This document shows positions 34,116 to 47,200 of a stretch of DNA of 60,000 bases, piece by piece; the first letter of the stretch is position 1; the number at the start of each line of letters is the position of its first letter. The notes under the pieces are model-generated. The model did no database searches and had not been told where the DNA came from. It saw nothing but the letters and a program-made list of their open reading frames with translations. A program made the translations under genes and the position numbers. This DNA comes from Liolophura sinensis (lineage: Eukaryota; Mollusca; Polyplacophora; Chitonida; Chitonidae). The stretch covers positions 37,251,187-37,311,186 of the forward strand of contig NC_088301.1 of the NCBI RefSeq assembly GCF_032854445.1, given 5' to 3'.

Positions 34116-37100
34116 GTAATGCCCAGCAACATTCATTGTATTCACATGTAATAGGCCTATTTTAACTTAAATTAAAATTTATACTGCACAGTTGCTGTTT
34201 GATGTGTTGTACTACATTTACATGTTTACATGTAAATACACAGTGTATTTTCTTTGTAAAGACATTATTACAGTTTGAAAGAAACGTGAACACACCCCAC
34301 CCATGGTGGGTTGGTAATCCACTTTACTGTGCAAATGTGTTAGTTATAAGTATATTTATAACACAATTTTGTCATTGTTTCAGGTTATACCTCCCAAAGA
34401 ATGGATTCCTAGAAAAGGCGGTTATGAAGATGTAGAATTGACTATCCCAGCACCCATCAGCCAGGTAGTGACTGGAAGTCAAGGCTTGTACACACAGTAC
34501 AACATTCAGAAAAAAACTATGAATGTGAAAGAATTTGAAAAGCTGGCAAACAGTGACAGGTAAGATGTTATGACAGATATTACAATTTTATATCGTAGAT
34601 ATCCTCGTAATGAGGGTATTTTCCGTCTATCCGTTCCTCCGTCCATTCCACTCAAATTTGTCTGGAGAATATCTCTGCAATTATTAGACATAGGATTGTA
34701 AAGCTCATACAGAGTGTGAAAAATGAGCTGAAGTTGTACTCTATCAGGTTATTTTTCACATTTCGATGTGTTCAGGAGTTGTCTGCCCTTGCGGATATTC
34801 CCCCGGGCCATTGATATTTCAGAAGAAATTTTTCCGCTCCATTGATTAACAAATTTGTGCTAGACATAATTTGACTATTATGTGGGACATAACTCTGACA
34901 TCATAAGGCATATGTTTCTTAAACTCACACAAATTGTGCAAGTTAACCTGAAGTGCTGTTGTATCCCAAAAGTTTAGTATCCGCTGGATTCTAGGTCAAG
35001 GCTAGAATCCAGCTGATGTTGTGTTCTTCTTTAAATGGCTTCTAAATGGGTTAGCCTGTGTCAGTGAAGCTTGCCTGGGAGTGTGATTTCCCTCTGGCTT
35101 CCTCCTACCATTATTCACAGGCTGCTGTCATATTAGTTGAAATACAGCTATTTTAAGCTGAGAATTTATAAGACATTCAATATTGACCCGCAAGAATCAA
35201 GTTTTTTTCATAAATAGATTTTCATAAATAGATTTGCATGAATTTTTAGGCGAATTGATTCTCGGATTCACATCAAAATTCAGGCCCTGATAGTGATGAA
35301 TGCAAATGAGCTTTGAATCAAAGTTCATATTAAGCTTTTTATCCCCATATCATATAATATGGGGGGATTTAACAAAAAAAGCACAGTCAGTCAGTCTGTT
35401 TGATTTTGTCAAACTGAAGTTTTTGATTTGGTTACATTTTGGTTCCATTCTCTATATTATTTTCCAAGATCTTATGAACTTTCAGTTGTATTGGGGCACA
35501 ATATATAGATGCATTGATGTAATTGTCATCGACCCATTGATAGATAAAAGCCCCTAAACAGAAAAGCACTTGATTTCTTGTGTAGACATTTGGAATGTCC
35601 CATCTTTTCATTGCTCAGTTAATAGCAGTAGTGTTACTGATCTGCTGCACTTGCTGCTACGGAATCCAATGTCAAACAGTAGCATTGTGTACGTTGTGCC
35701 TTACAATGGTCGGCATGAGAAAGTCTAATTTGATGCCAACACTTAAGTTGTTCTGTTAAGAAATTATCAAACTTCAACAAACTCTTAAGTCGCCCTTTAA
35801 AGTGGATGAATCAAATAGAATCAAGGACAATGTACTAATTGAAATATGGTACGTGTACTTGACTTTTTTGGCATTTTTACCTCCCATCTGTACTACAGAT
35901 AACATGTATTATGATTGTTGCAGATACCGGCCTCCAAAGCACAATGATGACGAGGAATTGGAACGAAAATATTGGAAAAACATTGCATTTGTGCCTCCAA
36001 TATATGGTGCAGATATCTCTGGTAGTTTGTATGATAAAGACCAAAGTATCTGGAATATCAATAAGCTTGGCACTATATTGGACTATGTAGGTGATGACTA
36101 TGGCATTCATATTGAAGGAGTTAACACTGCTTACTTGTACTTTGGGATGTGGAAGACCACATTTGCCTGGCACACAGAAGACATGGATCTTTACAGTATC
36201 AACTACATTCATTATGGAGCACCAAAGCAGTGGTATGCCATCCCACCTGAGCATGGGCGTAGGCTGGAGAGGTTGGCTGAAGGTGAGGATCATATCAAGG
36301 TTGCAAGTTTCGAAGCATGTTGAATTGTCTTGCTTTTTTATATATCATTTAAAGATTAACCAAAACATGAACCATACTTATTCTCTTCCTGTGGTGACTG
36401 ATACATATTAATAGTTTCCACCATTAACATTCATAGTAGTTGATGGATGAATTTTTAGTGAGGGCATGTCTGTGTATTAAGTGAACAAAATACTCATTAA
36501 GAGGAGTTCATTTATTTCAAACATTGCTCTCAGTAATACCTTGACATTAAGGCTGGCTAATTGGTATGAAGTCATAAGGTTTGTCTCTTTCCAAACGAGG
36601 AGTTTCTGGCAGATTCACATGACGTCTGTTGACTGGTCCCAAGCAGAGCCACAGCGATAAAACAGATTGAAATAAATCTGTTAAGAATGAAAGCTCAAAA
36701 ACTGTATTTTTTTCAAAGGGTTTGATGTAGTTAAGTTTTATATCTTAAAAATAGCCATACAAGCCTGTTGATCCCATCTGATTAATTAGATTTCTCTATT
36801 TATTTTCAGGATTCTTCCCCAGCAGTTTCCAAGCTTGCCCTGCATTCCTACGTCACAAGATGACTTTAATATCTCCTCATATTCTTAAACAGTACTCCAT
36901 TCCTTTTAACAAGGCAAGTCTCTTGGGGTACCATAAGAAATCAAGGGTTTCATCACTAATCATGTTACATACCTATTCTGCATTTGACATTTTCTTGTGA
37001 ATAATATGAAATATTGTGTTGTTCATACTTCATCTCCAGATTGTCAGGTTACCACAATATGGTAGAAATACATACACTGCCAGTGTAGCAATAAACCCGA

Positions 37101-38208
37101 GTCTTTCATTTATTCAAACTGTTTGGCACATATAGTGAGGAGAAGGGTTTAGGGAATTAAAAAATGGAATTTTTGTTTTAAAATATAATTTAAGTGCTGA
37201 CACGAACACAACAAAACTATTCTAGTCAAGATTAGTGCAATGTAGAAAGCTTTTTTTTAAGTATCTAATTGTTTCATTGTTTTAACTTTTGGTATTACAT
37301 AATCTTTGTGGTAATACTGTAGGAAATCCTGACAACAACCAAATATGTGCTTGATATCTTGTAGGTTGTCCATAAAGCTGGCGAATTTGTGATAACTTTT
37401 CCATATGGGTACCACTCTGGTTACAATCAGGGCTTCAATTGTGCTGAGTCAACTAATTTTGCCTCAACTCGTTGGATTGAATATGGGAAGAGGTGTAAAC
37501 AGGTTAGTCAAATAATTTGCTGGGAGAAATACACTGGTGTATGTAAGAACAAAACATTTATCAGCAAGTTTGTGTGACAAAACGAAAGTAATTTTTTATT
37601 TCCAAGGGCCTGCTCTAAGCAGTGTATGATTGCAGTTGTATTAGATATATTTCACAGAATGGACAAGTTTTTTTGAAATGGAGTATCAGTGGATTTCCTT
37701 CTCGCATCGAGCGTCAATGCCGTGATTCAGGATTGCGTGACGTTAGACAGTCACATGTTGCATGCTGCTGCATAACGTACGACAATTTACTCAGTGTGAA
37801 GAGACATTCCACTTTGGACTTCTGCTAGTATTCCATTGATAAACACCCATTAGCTAAAAAAGAAATCAAAAGAACGTGTGACAATGAAAGTCATCTATTC
37901 TTGTTTGATTATGTGCAAGTGAAAAAAATATCCCTTCACTAAAGCGTTGGTTTCATCTGGGAGCAAGTGAGCAATTATAAGAGCAAGTTGAGTCAAAATT
38001 TCAAATTGAACATTGAATTTGAATTTTTTTCTCTTTAGTGCACTTGCAGGAAAGATGGAGTTAAAATCAGCATGGACACATTTGTCAGACGTTTTCAGCC
38101 AGAAAGGTACGCCCTTTGGAGAGCTGGACAGGATATTGCACCTCATCCAGAAGATGACCAGAGCAAACTTTACATGAAAAGCAAACATGGAGGCAAAGCC
38201 AAAGAAAA
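33981..38208 (+). CDS. KDM4: KDM4 exons 1-6: JmjN and JmjC catalytic core
   Basis: Residues 1-360. Jmj[21 protein letters not shown]. Jmj[21 protein letters not shown] and [20 protein letters not shown]. The iron ligands are H187, E189 and H275, each one less than human KDM4A H188, E190 and H276. The structural zinc site is complete (C233, H239, C305, C307), with C305-T-C307 opening exon 6. All catalytic residues are kept, so an active demethylase is expected. Exon 6 ends in a Lys-rich stretch ([10 protein letters not shown]) leading into the long linker. Confidence 0.96.
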
Positions 38209-41200
38209 GTGAGTAGTCTGTCAGTATTTTACATTTTCCAAGGTTAATTTAATTTTGATTAGATGTTTGGCTTTAGTATTTTCCTCTCTACATACTGAGA
38301 GTGGGTCACAGACAGAGACTGGCAATGCTCATATATTTACTTCCACCAACATGGTGTTCATGTCTCTATGTCACTTCTGAGAAAGTTGGTCAGAAACTGT
38401 CCAAATGTCATTGGTTTACCCCACCACCCCTAAAAATAGGCACCATTGTTCAAGTGACAAATTCTTGGGTATGGTGTTGAGCAAAATTTCAATTCAGGTT
38501 GAATAACACAAGCTGTAGTTGGAATTTGAGATGTAGAACTATTCTGGTAGCTTGTACAAAATGTATTTTGGGCGTGTATTACGTGTATTATTATATGGTT
38601 ATGTATTGATTTTCGACCAATAACTTATACTCTCGTAGGAAAGATATGAGTGTAAAGAAAATGTGTATGAAAATTTGAAGTGAAAATTGCGACTGTCTTC
38701 CAGACTTAATGACCTAATTACAGAAGAATTTAAACACTAACCGCTCTCGGCTGTGTGGTACGACATATGGGCAATTGAACAGTGAAGATGATTGACGTCG
38801 GGAAATTGACATTAGGCAGAAAGTGCCGGGCTTATATCGCTCACGCCAGTCAATCATGTCAGAGTTCAATCCCAGCTTAACAAATTTGTCACATGATTAA
38901 AATTTTCTGAATTTAAATATTTTAAGTACATGGCTTAGTGTAGTTTGATGTTCTGGTCACGAATCTGGCCTTTTTACTTTTCTCTGATGCACAGTTTTGT
39001 TGCCAATTGCCATTAAAGTCCAAGAAAGTGCAATTTTCCCCCATATTTGCTGTCACTTGACACAAAGCCGCTACAGCTGTAGAGCTGAAAATGGCTCGAG
39101 TGCAAATTGCTATATGTGGACTGTATGTGTGCGGAAAATCGTTTAAGTGTCTTAATAAATGTGGGAGTTGCAGTGCTTGAAAAATTATCCAATTAGGCCG
39201 ATTTACTATATTTGGCACTTTGACAACCTTCGTGTTAAATAATGCATTTATATCTGTGATGAATGTATGAATATTGCAGTAAAGCGCAATTTCCACTGTA
39301 TTTATAAGTCTCGTGACAGAAAACTGTTACAGCTGTAAAACTGAAAATCCCTGAGAGCAGACTGCTATTTATATACTCTATGTATGTTGAAAATCGTGGA
39401 GCTGTGTGAAAAAACAGGAGACATGCACGCCTTCAAATATTGCCCAAAGGTCGATTTACTTGCATATCTATATACATATGATACATAGTGTACTTGCAAC
39501 ACATTAATGACTATGAAGAATGTAGGCTTTCTGATTAAAGTGGTTATGTATCTATACGTGGACACTATTAAGGCAACCTGATGTGACACTGTATAGACCG
39601 GCAATACTGGCTTGAACCCGGCAATCACTGTTTTAGCAGCTATATTTAGGGGTTCAAGTCTGTGGCCAGAAGCTCTAGTGTAATTGTTCAGATTCTTCGT
39701 TTTATAAGGGTTCAAGCCTCTGGATAGATGCCTTACTGTAATTGGTCGGATTTTTAGGGATCCCGTTCGGAAAGAAATCGTTCTATTTTTCCTTATTATT
39801 ATTATTTTTTTTTTCACCGACTTTGTTAGCAGGAGATCTACAACACCGTTCAACATAAATGTCCCAAATTATGCTCATGTTATCTGGCAGAGATTTTCTA
39901 GGGATAAATTCTCCATTTTTTTTCTATGTCACATGATTCGGCTGCCATATTGAATTTTGTGCAAAACCTTTAAAAATGTTTTTCTCAAGAACCACTGAAC
40001 CGATTGTTTTGAAATTTGACATCCAGCTAGAAGGTCACGAGTTACAAAAAGTTTGCAAAAATGGTTGACTTCCAGTCAAAACTCTGGAAGCTCACCATTG
40101 GTCGAAGTTGTGACGTTACAAAAAGTTACGAAATTTCAATTTTTCTCAACGTATTCTGGTGTATTTTGAACTGCTGATTCTGAATCTGCTTTTATTTTTT
40201 GCATATTTGCGTAACTTTTTGAGATATAAGCAAAAAACTAAAACAAATTACGTAATTTCAATTACCTATAACTCGAGAACTATGGGAGCTAGAAATGTGC
40301 AACTTGCACCAAAGTGTAGCCCAAGACATGCTCTTTCTGGAGTATGCCAACAGATTTGAGCTACAACCAATAGTTTTCTCCCTAAGTGTTTAAATGACAA
40401 CACCGTTTTTGTTTAGAAAAAGATGGGAATCCTATTGCTGTAACATGGAGTTAGATGGGAACTGGACTGGGTTTATAGTATTTCACCTGATGCTTTCGGC
40501 TACACTGTCCATGGTCTCCTGAAACGGTTGTACGATGACATTCGGCTATACAGTACTCTGTTAGATGGCGCAGAATTCTAACTACAACAGCAAAAGACGT
40601 GGACCTGTAAAAGTTAGCTTTGTTTTGCGCAGACCTTGTCTTCTTTACTATACGCTTAACCAGGCCAGTGTGATTGACAGATATCGACACGTGCCATGGT
40701 CCAGGTGTTGACTTTCTGACAACGGCCGAGCTATCAGTAGGGCAGTGAGTCTGTGCATCGTAGGTCGTGGATTGAGACGTGAAAGTACAAACTTGCTGTT
40801 ACACGGGGCCTGTTTTTGCATTATTTCTTAAAGAAAGCAGGCCAGGTCTGCCAAGGAATGGCCGTTTTTCACTGGGCATAGCGTACCATCATAAAGCTCT
40901 CCGATCTGTGGGCGGGAATGCGAATGACCGTCCGACTGCCTCAGTGACAAACGGTGTAAGGTCGCATAGAAACTTTGAAAGCCATGTATCTGGTTATGTG
41001 TTGATTTTCGACCACTAACATGCTTTGACATAAAAGATATAAGCGTAAAGAAAATGTATATGTAGAGTTGAAGTGAGAATTGCGACTGCCCTGGGGACTT
41101 AGTGAGATATACAATGGAGTGTATGGCAGGGGAGATGCTGGCGAAATTTTCTCTTTTTTTTTTTTCTTTCTTTTCTCTTGCCGCTGACGCCTGTCAGTCA

Positions 41201-44200
41201 TGTCAGAGCTCGATCCCAGCTTAGCCAGTTTGTCAGGCGATGAAAATGTTGTGAATACAAAGGTTTTATTTATTTTTTTTGGTGTTTTACGCCGTACTCA
41301 AGAATATTTCACTTATACAATGGCGGCCAGCATTATGATGGGTGGAAACCAGTCAGAGCTTGGGGGGAACCCACGACCATCCTGAGGTTGCTGACAGACC
41401 TTCTCACATAGGGCCGGAGAGGAAGCCAGCATGAACTTTACTTGAACTCACAGCGACAGCATTGGTGAGAGACTCCTGGGTTGCTGCACTAGTTAAAGGT
41501 TTTTAGTATGCTTCTAGGCGTAGTTCGATGTTCTGATGACGAGTCTGGTGGTTTTTCCTTTCTCCTACGTACGGTTTTGTCGTCAGTTGCCATGAATGTG
41601 TGAAAAAGTGCAATATTACCCCATGTTTGGAGGTCACGTGACACAAAATCGCTGCAGCTGTGGAGCTGACAATGACTGAGTGCAAACGGCTATATGTGTA
41701 CTGTAGGCATGCAGAGTATCGTTGAAGTGTGTCAATAAATATGGGAGTTGCAGTGCTTGAAAATTGTCCAAAGGCCGATTTGCCATATTTGGCACTTTGA
41801 CGTCGCCATGTTATATGATGCATTTTAAACGCATTTATGACTACGATGAATGTACGAACATTGTAAGCAGGCTACCCAACGTACTTCGACATCCTGATCA
41901 TGAATATGGACTTATTTCTTTCTGGCGACATATAGTTTTGCTGCAGATTACGATCAAAACGCGAAAAAGCGCAATTTCCACCATATTTGGAGGTCTGGAG
42001 AGAGAAAAACATTACAGCTGTTAAGCTGAAAATCACCGAGTGCAAAGCGCTACACATGGACCAATTTGCTTCAAATTTTTACTGAATGTTGTCCATTGTT
42101 GTAACATTCTAGTTTGCAAAGCTCAACATTAGTCATATATGAAAATTTAAAAAAAAAAATTTTTGAAAATGCATAATTGTGTTTACATATGCAAATTAGC
42201 ATACACAGACAACACCAGTATTAAAAGCGTTGGTTTTCATTTCATACAATAGACATATGTATGGCATACATTGTGAAAGAAGTTTGCTTCCAGAAGTACA
42301 ATAAAGTTCGAGAAAGAAAGTGGAATCCATTTGCAAATTACTTCTGGGGGCCATCTTAAAAACTGCAAAATAAGAGCATGGATTAAATTTAATCGGATTT
42401 AAAAAGAGCAAGGCGTGTAGTCACATGTTATTTTCCATGCTGAAGACGAATACGTGCTTATTTTTTTCTAGGGGAAACACTTTTGTATATAATGAGTAAA
42501 AAACGCCCCCAGAAATGCCCTATTTAAATAACATGGGCCATGTTAAAGGTACATGTATATGCTTCGGTATTTCTCATGCTGTAGTCTGGGAAACATATGT
42601 ATCATTCTACTAGAAAGCTGAAATTTTGCCATATGAAAGGCGTTGGTATATGTGTGTCAGCTTTAACTTTTGGTGATAATTGGTCAGGTCACATGGTGGC
42701 CATATTGCATTTGGTTGAAGGGGTGGGGGGGGGGGGGTTGTTGCTTACGAGTGAATCATTTTTGTTAGAAAAGCTCAGTATTAGTCATATATGAAAATTC
42801 TTTCAGAGGAGCCAATGAGAATGGGGGATTTTAGTGTGCTTAAATATGCAAATTAAGTTGTTGATGTAATTCCTACATTCACAACATTGGTTTATATTCC
42901 GTACAATGGACAAGTGTATGGCGTATATTATGTATGAAAGTCATTTGCGGAAGTCACGTGACATGATGGCCATTTTGAAAAAATTAAAAATGCTTTAAAC
43001 ATCTCAAGGTGAAAAAGAGCTCAATGAATTACTCTGAAATTTTGATACAACGTAGCCCATAGACAGCGCAATAAAGTTTGAGAACAGATTTGAAATTCAT
43101 TTTCAAAATACTTCTGGCAGCCTTCATGAAAAATGCCAAATGTGGGCATGTATTAAATTTTGTGCAATTTTCATAATCAACGAGTGTAATATAGCGTAGA
43201 CACCATTCAGTTAAGTGAAAGTAACACCACATAAGCCGGCAATACTGGCTTGTACCCCGGCATCGGGGCTTTAGCAGCTATATTTATAATACTTGTAATT
43301 TACACAGAATAAAAGAATTAGTCTGTTTTACATGATAACTCTTTTTTTTTTTTTTGCCAAATTATAGAGAAACTGAAGATGGTCAAAATGCTGTGGAGGC
43401 TAACAGCACTGGCACTCTAACCACCAAAAGACATCCTATTTCAAAAGTGTCAGACATAAAACGAAGACGAAAGCATAAGTTTGTTGCAGATCCAGGAATA
43501 ATGCCACGATATGTGAGTAAGGATCGAAAAATTGAAGTTGAGTCTGAGCTTAAGTCAGAAGGGCAAGGTGACCAATCAGTGTCTGGGAGTGGTGTTTCTG
43601 TAAAGAAAGTGAAAAAGCCACGAAAAGATAAATTGTCAGAGAAAAAAGAGAGTGTGTCTGCAGAGCAAACTTTACTGGATAACGATCACACTGCTTCAAA
43701 AACATACCTTGAGGAGTTTCTCAAACATGCCATGTCCAGCCCAACAAAATCCAAGAAGCCCAAAAAACGAAAGGAGCACCCCCTTGTTGTAGATTCATCC
43801 TTGGAGACAAAGGAAGATGTTTCCAACTCTATATCTGAAACCATAGAGATAGTCATCCAAAAAGCTTTGGCAGAGTCACTAGATATGTATAAGCAGCAGA
43901 CTCAAGAACAAAGTGCATCTGGTCCTCAGCATAGCCGTGAAGTAAAAGCTGACCAAGAGATTCCAGAAGAAGGGAATAAATCCAGTTCAGAATCTAGAGC
44001 CCACGGACATGGCCAAATTGGAAATGACCCCTCAGCAATGATATACCCCTCACCACCAAAGAAAAGAAGGGAATCGTGTGAGGTTCCCGCCAATGGGACA
44101 GGAAGCCTTGGACAGAATGCCCAGCAGTCTAAGTTGTTCGAGGATATGGATGCCAAAGGGCAGTCCAGTACACAAGAATTCTCAACATGCACCCAGCATT

Positions 44201-47200
44201 CTCTCCTTCCTGGTGTTTCGCAGCATTCTCCCCTCACTGGTGTTATGCCAACTTCATCAGCTTCATTGTACACAAGCTCAAGGTCTTTAGACCTTATCAA
44301 CAGACTAACACAACACCTCTTTCAAGGCAGAACTACTGCTAACCCAGGATTATACCAGGGCAGCTTGAACAGTAAGCCGTATGAAGTTTCCAGTGAAGTG
44401 CAAAATCCCCTTGGGGGACAATCAAATTGTGGCTATGTGCAGTACAGATCAGCACAGTCATCTTTGCAGGAGAGGACTGGCACTTGGCCCAAGAGTTCAC
44501 AAGAGACTTCCGTCAGCAGCCCATGTATTCCAGTCAAGGGTATCCATGCACCATCTGCCATGAGTTTATATGGGGATTCTGGCTCAATGAAGCCTGTTAA
44601 AGCAAAAGCCTGTAAGCCCAGGAAGCCAAGGAAGACACAACCAGCGAAACGTGCAACAGTGGCAGAGGTATTATTAAAAAAGCAAGCTATAGAGGAAGCT
44701 TATCAGAGGTTAATGGAGGAAAAACTAGCTGTAAGTAAACCGGCAGAGACTCCTGTTTCAAAATCACACACACACAACCCTGTTTCTGTGCCTAAATCAG
44801 AATCTGCTCAGAGGTCTAAAGGAACTGACTCATTCCGCTACGATATCAGTACACTTGGCCATCAGCCTGCTCAAGTTGCTGGCAAAAGTGTTTCAAAGCA
44901 AAGTTCACCTCCTGTGTTGTCACCAAGTTTTCAGCTAGCACAGGTTCAAAATTATACTGATGCCAGTAACACTCCTGATCACTCACCACCGTTGCTATCT
45001 CTTCAAAACTCCCCTGTCACACCCTCAATACAGAGGAGTACTGGAGGATCTTTATTTCAGGAATCTTCTGAGAAGACTGCCGGCCCTCCAGTTCTCGCAG
45101 TCCAGAATTCTCCTGTTGATGCAGCCATGCCGAAGGCAGCTTCGAGAGATCCAGTTAACCAAGCTATAGCACCACCTGTCCTCTCCCCTCATAGCTCTCT
45201 GTTGCACACAGACTTGTTAGAGGCTGCTGAAAGAGCTATGTCTTACCCTGGGAAAGGTACAGGACCACCAGTACTCTCAATGCACAACCCATCCTTGCAC
45301 TCTACTGTGCTGAAGTCAAGTACAGGGACATTGTCTGGGAACTCATTGGGGAAAGCTGCAGGACCACCTGTCCTCTCTCCACACTTTCACATGACAGTAC
45401 AGAACCAGGCTAAACAGAGTTCACCAGTCAATCAGTCCCCTCCAATGCTGTCACTACAAAATTCACCGGAAACACTGCAGGACAAAAATGTGGGAACTGG
45501 AAACGAAGATGTTCCTCCCACTCTGGCTGCACAACTCCCGCATGGTACTTCTGCTGTCACATCCCAAATGTCAACTTCAGTGAGGCAAGGTGTTAATGGC
45601 TCACCCCAGCTATCACCAGACGTGGCAGTAAAAGCTTTACTAGGGCTCGGAACTCCTGGGCGATCAAGGGGAGCAAACGGACAAGGCTGGAATGCAGAAC
45701 AGAACAAACAAAATCGGACAGTTGAAATTCAACTGCAGCCATGTGCAAAGTCAAAGGCTCCATCACATATAAATAATCCTATGTTAAGATCACCGGATCA
45801 GATGCTACAAGTATCTGAAATGAAGCAGCATGTGCCAAAAGATGTAAGGACTTGTGAAAGTTTGCAAGAAAAACTTGTGAAAGCTGCTCCATTTACTGTT
45901 GTTCCGTCTGCTGATAACAAAGCCAAACTACTAACAGCAAATCCAGCACTACACCTCCAAGGTAGGGTGGCATTTGTCTCACAGGGTAAACCTCAGGCAC
46001 CCACGGCCGGACAGAGTCAAGATTCAACTTTGACTCACTTGAAAGCAATACTTCCTAAGGGACAAAATGTGAACATAGTTGCTTTGAATCAATTAAGAGC
46101 TCTTCAAACTTGTGTAAGCCAAAAACATTCATGGTCTTCACAAAGAGTCCTTCCTGCTGAGGCAACTACAGCAAGAGAGTGTAGTAAGACAAAGGGCAGC
46201 CCTGAAACTGGCAAGCATTTTACTCAGGCTTATGGATCGTTACAGTCAGTTAATTTTCAAGACAACACTATGTCCATGGGTGGAATAAAAAGTGTAACGG
46301 CAGCAAATTCAAATGTGAATGCAGCGCACAAGCAAGTGGCCTCCCATGGAAGTCTTGTGGCTAGACCTGACCGAATCATTCAACAGTCAAGTGCTTTATC
46401 GCAGTACCAGATTGCCTGCGAAAACAAGAACAAACCTTGTCTCAGTTATGGTGTTGTGCCTTCAAACATCCAGGTACATGTTCAGTCTCAGTCATCAAGT
46501 AAGAACATCCAACATACATCATCTAACCAGTGTATGTCTTCATGGGGAAACCAATCCAGGAAAATCAGTTCTTTGGGGAACCAGTCATCTCACATTCAGC
46601 TTTCTTTATTCGGCAATAATACAAGCCATGTACAGCTTGAACAATCCGGCTCTGGGGTGCATGCTCTTTGCAATACATCAGAAAAACTATTGCCCCAACA
46701 GACTGTACAGCATGCTGAGTCCAGTCAGCATGGCTTAACTCATCCTGTGTATAGGCCACCAGTACAAGCTCCGAATCCAAGTAATCTGAAAGCTACAGGA
46801 GAACAAATTCAGCAGCCTTCACATCACAGAATTCCTGAGGTATCTCCTGACACGCATGAAGATATGTGGTCACGCAATGCAGATGAAAGTTCGTTGCCGA
46901 ACTACACTCAGGCAGAACCTACACCGCTCAGCGTTCAAATTCCTTCACATCATCCGGGAAGTGGAGATCACTTGTATTTTTCTCCTCCACATAGACGATT
47001 GCCAGAGAGATCAGAAGATTCTCTTCAAGAGATGGTAAGCAGTTAACTTCAGTTTTCTTTTAGGAAATCCTTGTATTCAGTGTTTAATGGTGAAACAGGT
47101 ATGTAAGTATTGATGGTGAATTAAGTAAAGAAAATAAAGTTGAATAATTTTAACCCCAGAAGTAGGCCTTCTGGCGGCTACCACCTGCCACCAGATGCTT

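Larger units (their letters stand above)
38209..43367. other. KDM4 intron 6, built mostly of repeats
   Basis: This 5.2-kb intron has no exon candidate. It holds two diverged copies of one repeat block (38586-39420 and 40985-42057), a 60-base tandem pair (39640-39765), a dispersed element (39895-40390), a pair of related segments (42110-42410 and 42765-43180), a G-run at about 42720-42737, and a CCGGCAATACTGGCTTG block at 39598 repeated near 43236. Open frames here, including the 163-codon minus-strand one at 39365-39856, are repeat shadows. Confidence 0.65.

Noticed and set aside
35877-36293. 138-codon minus-strand open frame over the KDM4 JmjC exon
   Set aside because: Antisense shadow of conserved JmjC coding sequence.
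39365-39856. 163-codon minus-strand open frame in KDM4 intron 6
   Set aside because: It overlaps tandem and duplicated repeats, with Ile/Lys-rich composition and no recognisable domain.
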